Program-made: the position numbers and the translations under genes
Notes under the pieces: model-generated
The model's database searches: none
What the model saw: only the letters and a program-made list of their open reading frames with translations
Told to the model about the DNA's origin: nothing
Assembly: GCA_043757045.1 (NCBI GenBank)
Contig: JAYVQC010000178.1
Location: 1-20,958 of the forward strand
Source: JANNGC01 sp043757045
GTDB lineage: Bacteria; Verrucomicrobiota; Verrucomicrobiia; Limisphaerales; SIBH01
Length of the DNA: 20,958 nt
Direction of reading: 5' to 3'
Part shown: positions 20,920 through 20,958 of the stretch, piece by piece
How the letters are laid out: each line of letters starts with the position of its first letter
Numbering within the stretch: position 1 is the stretch's first letter

Positions 20920-20958
20920 CGTGGGATTCGGAAATGGCCCGGAGCGCGGACATTCCTG

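Noticed and set aside
1..20958. tRNA, rRNA or known riboswitch
   Set aside because: Reading both strands I saw no cloverleaf with a T-loop signature, no rRNA core sequence and no riboswitch core that I could support.

Overview
The window looks like a chromosomal segment from a GC-rich Gram-negative bacterium of the Verrucomicrobiota, most like the Pedosphaera/Limisphaerales group. This is inferred from style, not from a marker gene. The clues are Ser/Thr kinases that begin with a Cys4 zinc ribbon and sit beside ECF-like sigma factors, exported Ig/FN3-type and 'NVGIGTTSP' proteins with C-termini such as FYRVRVE or LFRLRQP, scattered toxin-antitoxin-like pairs and decayed transposases.

Layout. 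1-713: the 3' part of an IS4-family transposase and its downstream flank. 714-2013 (minus): three tightly packed DsrE/TusBCD-like genes and a single-domain response regulator. 2282-5395 (minus): the Fe-S carrier ATPase mrp, preceded by accessory genes (a nucleotidyltransferase-like gene with a small partner, a deoxyribosyltransferase/TIR-like gene with a 53-residue partner, and an AbrB/VapB-like antitoxin). 5553-13888 (plus): an ECF-like sigma factor, a zinc-ribbon/kinase/TPR receptor kinase, two exported proteins, a small orphan gene, a membrane protein and a second Ser/Thr kinase. 13929-16335: a DUF2071/YqjF-like gene, a truncated transposase and an Ig/FN3 protein without its N-terminus. 16376-20848 (minus): an isc-type cluster (Rrf2 regulator, iscU, iscS homologue) broken up by a DUF4160/DUF2442 pair, a STN-domain exported protein, a hairpin-rich repeat block and a RelE/ParE-type toxin-antitoxin pair.

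How the genes fit together. Both flanks deal with sulfur and Fe-S clusters: Rrf2, IscU, IscS-like, Mrp and the DsrE-like trio. The middle is a signalling block in which the ECF-like factor and the first kinase probably form a phosphorylation-controlled pair. The same promoter-like motif (AACCGATT-N10-GTTTCT) lies before that kinase and before the first exported protein.

Three observations stand out. (1) At two unrelated Fe-S genes, mrp and iscS, a two-gene toxin-antitoxin-like module sits directly before the start codon. On the far side of each module is a second copy of the first part of that same gene (71 bp with 2 differences for mrp; 54 bp with 1 difference for iscS). The orphan starts form short in-frame leader ORFs that stop 17 nt and 1 nt before the first gene of the module, so the modules seem to have taken over the start regions of essential-type genes while leaving the genes whole. 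(2) The IscS homologue keeps its persulfide cysteine but has Arg in place of the PLP-binding lysine and changes at three further expected active-site positions, so it may not be a functional desulfurase. (3) A block of four tri-loop hairpins with different but fully paired stems lies before the iscS region.
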